Shown here in pieces: positions 62,698-64,000 of a DNA stretch of 64,000 nt. The stretch's first letter is position 1, and each line of letters begins with the position of its first letter. A program made the position numbers and the translations under genes. The notes below the pieces were generated by a model. The model had not been told where the DNA came from and searched no databases. It saw only the letters and a list, made by a program, of their open reading frames with translations. Source of the DNA: Branchiostoma belcheri (lineage: Eukaryota; Chordata; Leptocardii; Amphioxiformes; Branchiostomatidae); the NCBI RefSeq assembly GCF_001625305.1, contig NW_017802503.1:982828-1046827 (forward strand), written 5' to 3'.

Positions 62698-63170
62698 GTT
62701 GGGGTAGGATCATGCACGGTTCTGGATACCATGGTGAGAGACAGTCTGGTTCAGTTAGGTCAGAGGTCACTGTTTGGAGAAGAAGAAGAGGAAACGTAGC
62801 AAAAACAATATGTTTGCCTGCGGTAAACATAAAATGATATCGATAACAAGCATGTACGACTGCAAATGCCATTCTAATTAATCTTTTTAAGGAAAAAAAT
62901 AGTGTTGTCGCAGCCAATTACAGCACACACAAAGCGAAGGGTAATATTCTACCTTATCTGGTTTCCACACATTTGTTTCAATTTCAACCCCTTAAAAACA
63001 TATACTGGCTGCCATTTCAGATTATTAATGAGAGCACTTAATCAAGAAAAAAGACCCATTCACTCGTGGTAGCGCAAACGTCAAGACCATATGGAGTAAA
63101 TTTGAACAAACGACGTTCTTTGACATTTGGAACAATGTGTGCTGGGGTAACGACCATAGAGGCTACGTAA

Positions 63171-63322
63171 TTTCTACTGTCCAAGCAGAGGTTTGGGATT
63201 ATTTTTGGCGTGTTTTTCTCGGGATTGCACAAACAAAAAATCCAGTGAAAAAAAAGAAACCCTGAAACACGCCAGAACTAGAAATATACCCAAAACCCAA
63301 ACCTCTGCTTAGAGAGTATATC
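63171..63322. mobile_element. Inverted-repeat element
   Basis: ccaagcagaggtttgggatt at the left faces aacccaaacctctgcttaga at the right; ggcgtgtttttctcggg is mirrored imperfectly. Intergenic. Confidence 0.7.
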
Positions 63323-63389
63323 ACAGAGACATCCTCAAGAATATCAATGGATCAAAAACTAGCCCAGAGACGGTGATACGAAACCACGT

Positions 63390-63990
63390 CGCTTTGATAA
63401 GGCCCCGAATGTTTGATTTTCACGCAGTTCGCCCTCTCAGAGTCTTCTCCTAAGCCAGCTACATGTAGCTCAGGATCAGACGACGTTGCTGCTTCTTTCC
63501 CCTTTTTGCTGTTCCCCTCAGCTTATACCAGTCTAGACAGGGAACGAGGGGATATTTTTCACAGTACAAAAACGTTATTCGCTTTGGTAACGCCCGAATG
63601 TTTGATTTTCACACAGTTCGCTCCATCAGTACGTCTTCTCCTCTGTCTGCAAGCACAGGATCAGACGATCTGATGCTGTCCCTTTTTTTGCTGTTGCTGA
63701 AGGAGGTGGCGGTATTTTTCAAAGTGCAGAAACGTTATTCGCTTTGATAAGGCCCCGAATGTTTGATTTCACACAGCTCGCCCTATCAGAGATCTTCTAC
63801 TAGCGTACAGAAGGATCTTCGAGGATATCTATGGATCAAAAGCTAGCCCAAAGACGGTGATACGAAACCGCGTAGCTTTGATAGCGCCCCAAATGTTTGA
63901 TTTTACACAGCTCGCCGTCTTCCCCTCAGTCTGCTAGCACAGGATCAGACATGTTTCTGCTGCTTTCCTCTTGGTTTAAATTCTCCCGGC
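63390..63990. repeat. Long-unit tandem repeat reaching toward the right edge
   Basis: cgaatgtttgattttcacac and ttcgctttgataaggccccg recur at about 63390, 63575, 63735 and 63870, at irregular 140-190-bp spacing, with a gatcaaaagctagcccaaag word at 63340 and 63835. It may continue outside the window. Confidence 0.8.
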
Positions 63991-64000
63991 TTGTAACAGT

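Overview
This is a stretch of an animal nuclear genome, most likely a cephalochordate (amphioxus, Branchiostoma). The case rests on conserved animal genes split into many small GT-AG exons, introns of about 0.2-4 kb, no bacterial-style operons, and a very dense load of short inverted-repeat elements, tRNA-derived SINEs and microsatellites. The species call is inference; the animal call is firm because TMEM115, MEIG1 and MBD4 orthologues can be assembled exon by exon with closed reading frames.

Layout, left to right. (1) 417-477 (-): probable first coding exon of a gene running off the left edge. (2) 3125-18509 (-): ten-exon gene for a disordered, basic, Ser/Pro-rich protein of about 772 aa that I do not recognise. 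(3) 22958-31901 (-): an MBD4-type gene. A methyl-CpG-binding domain split over two exons is followed by AT-hooks and a histone H1-like tail. From there the transcript can either splice at an internal donor to the HhH thymine-glycosylase exons (565 aa) or read through to a stop at 29367 and give a 627-aa glycosylase-free, MeCP2-like protein. (4) 35460-39185 (+): TMEM115, a Golgi multi-pass membrane protein, 388 aa in five exons. (5) 41510-42819 (-): MEIG1, 90 aa in two exons. (6) 48056-55995 (+): an F-box protein with seven WD40 repeats, 783 aa in 13 coding exons, with a probable 5' UTR exon ending at 44295. The last 8 kb (56000-64000) shows no gene, only repeats.

MBD4 and TMEM115 are divergent. 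TMEM115 and MEIG1 converge. MEIG1 and the F-box gene diverge from a GC-rich region holding a tandemly duplicated 85-bp module of NRF1-like and TCTCGCGAGA motifs. The genes are not an obvious pathway: they cover DNA methylation reading and repair, Golgi function, sperm differentiation and probable SCF ubiquitin ligase targeting.

The most striking features lie in gene structure. At least six exons in three genes carry partial tandem copies beside them in introns, some with usable splice sites. One F-box-gene intron is bounded by a 12-bp direct repeat that supplies both splice sites, the signature of an intron made by insertion of a repeat. Several element families show clean target-site duplications, including a 970-bp element with 26-bp inverted ends and a 9-bp duplication, and one inverted-repeat element nested in another repeat. 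Names such as 'family A' to 'family J' are my own labels for repeats recognised within this window.
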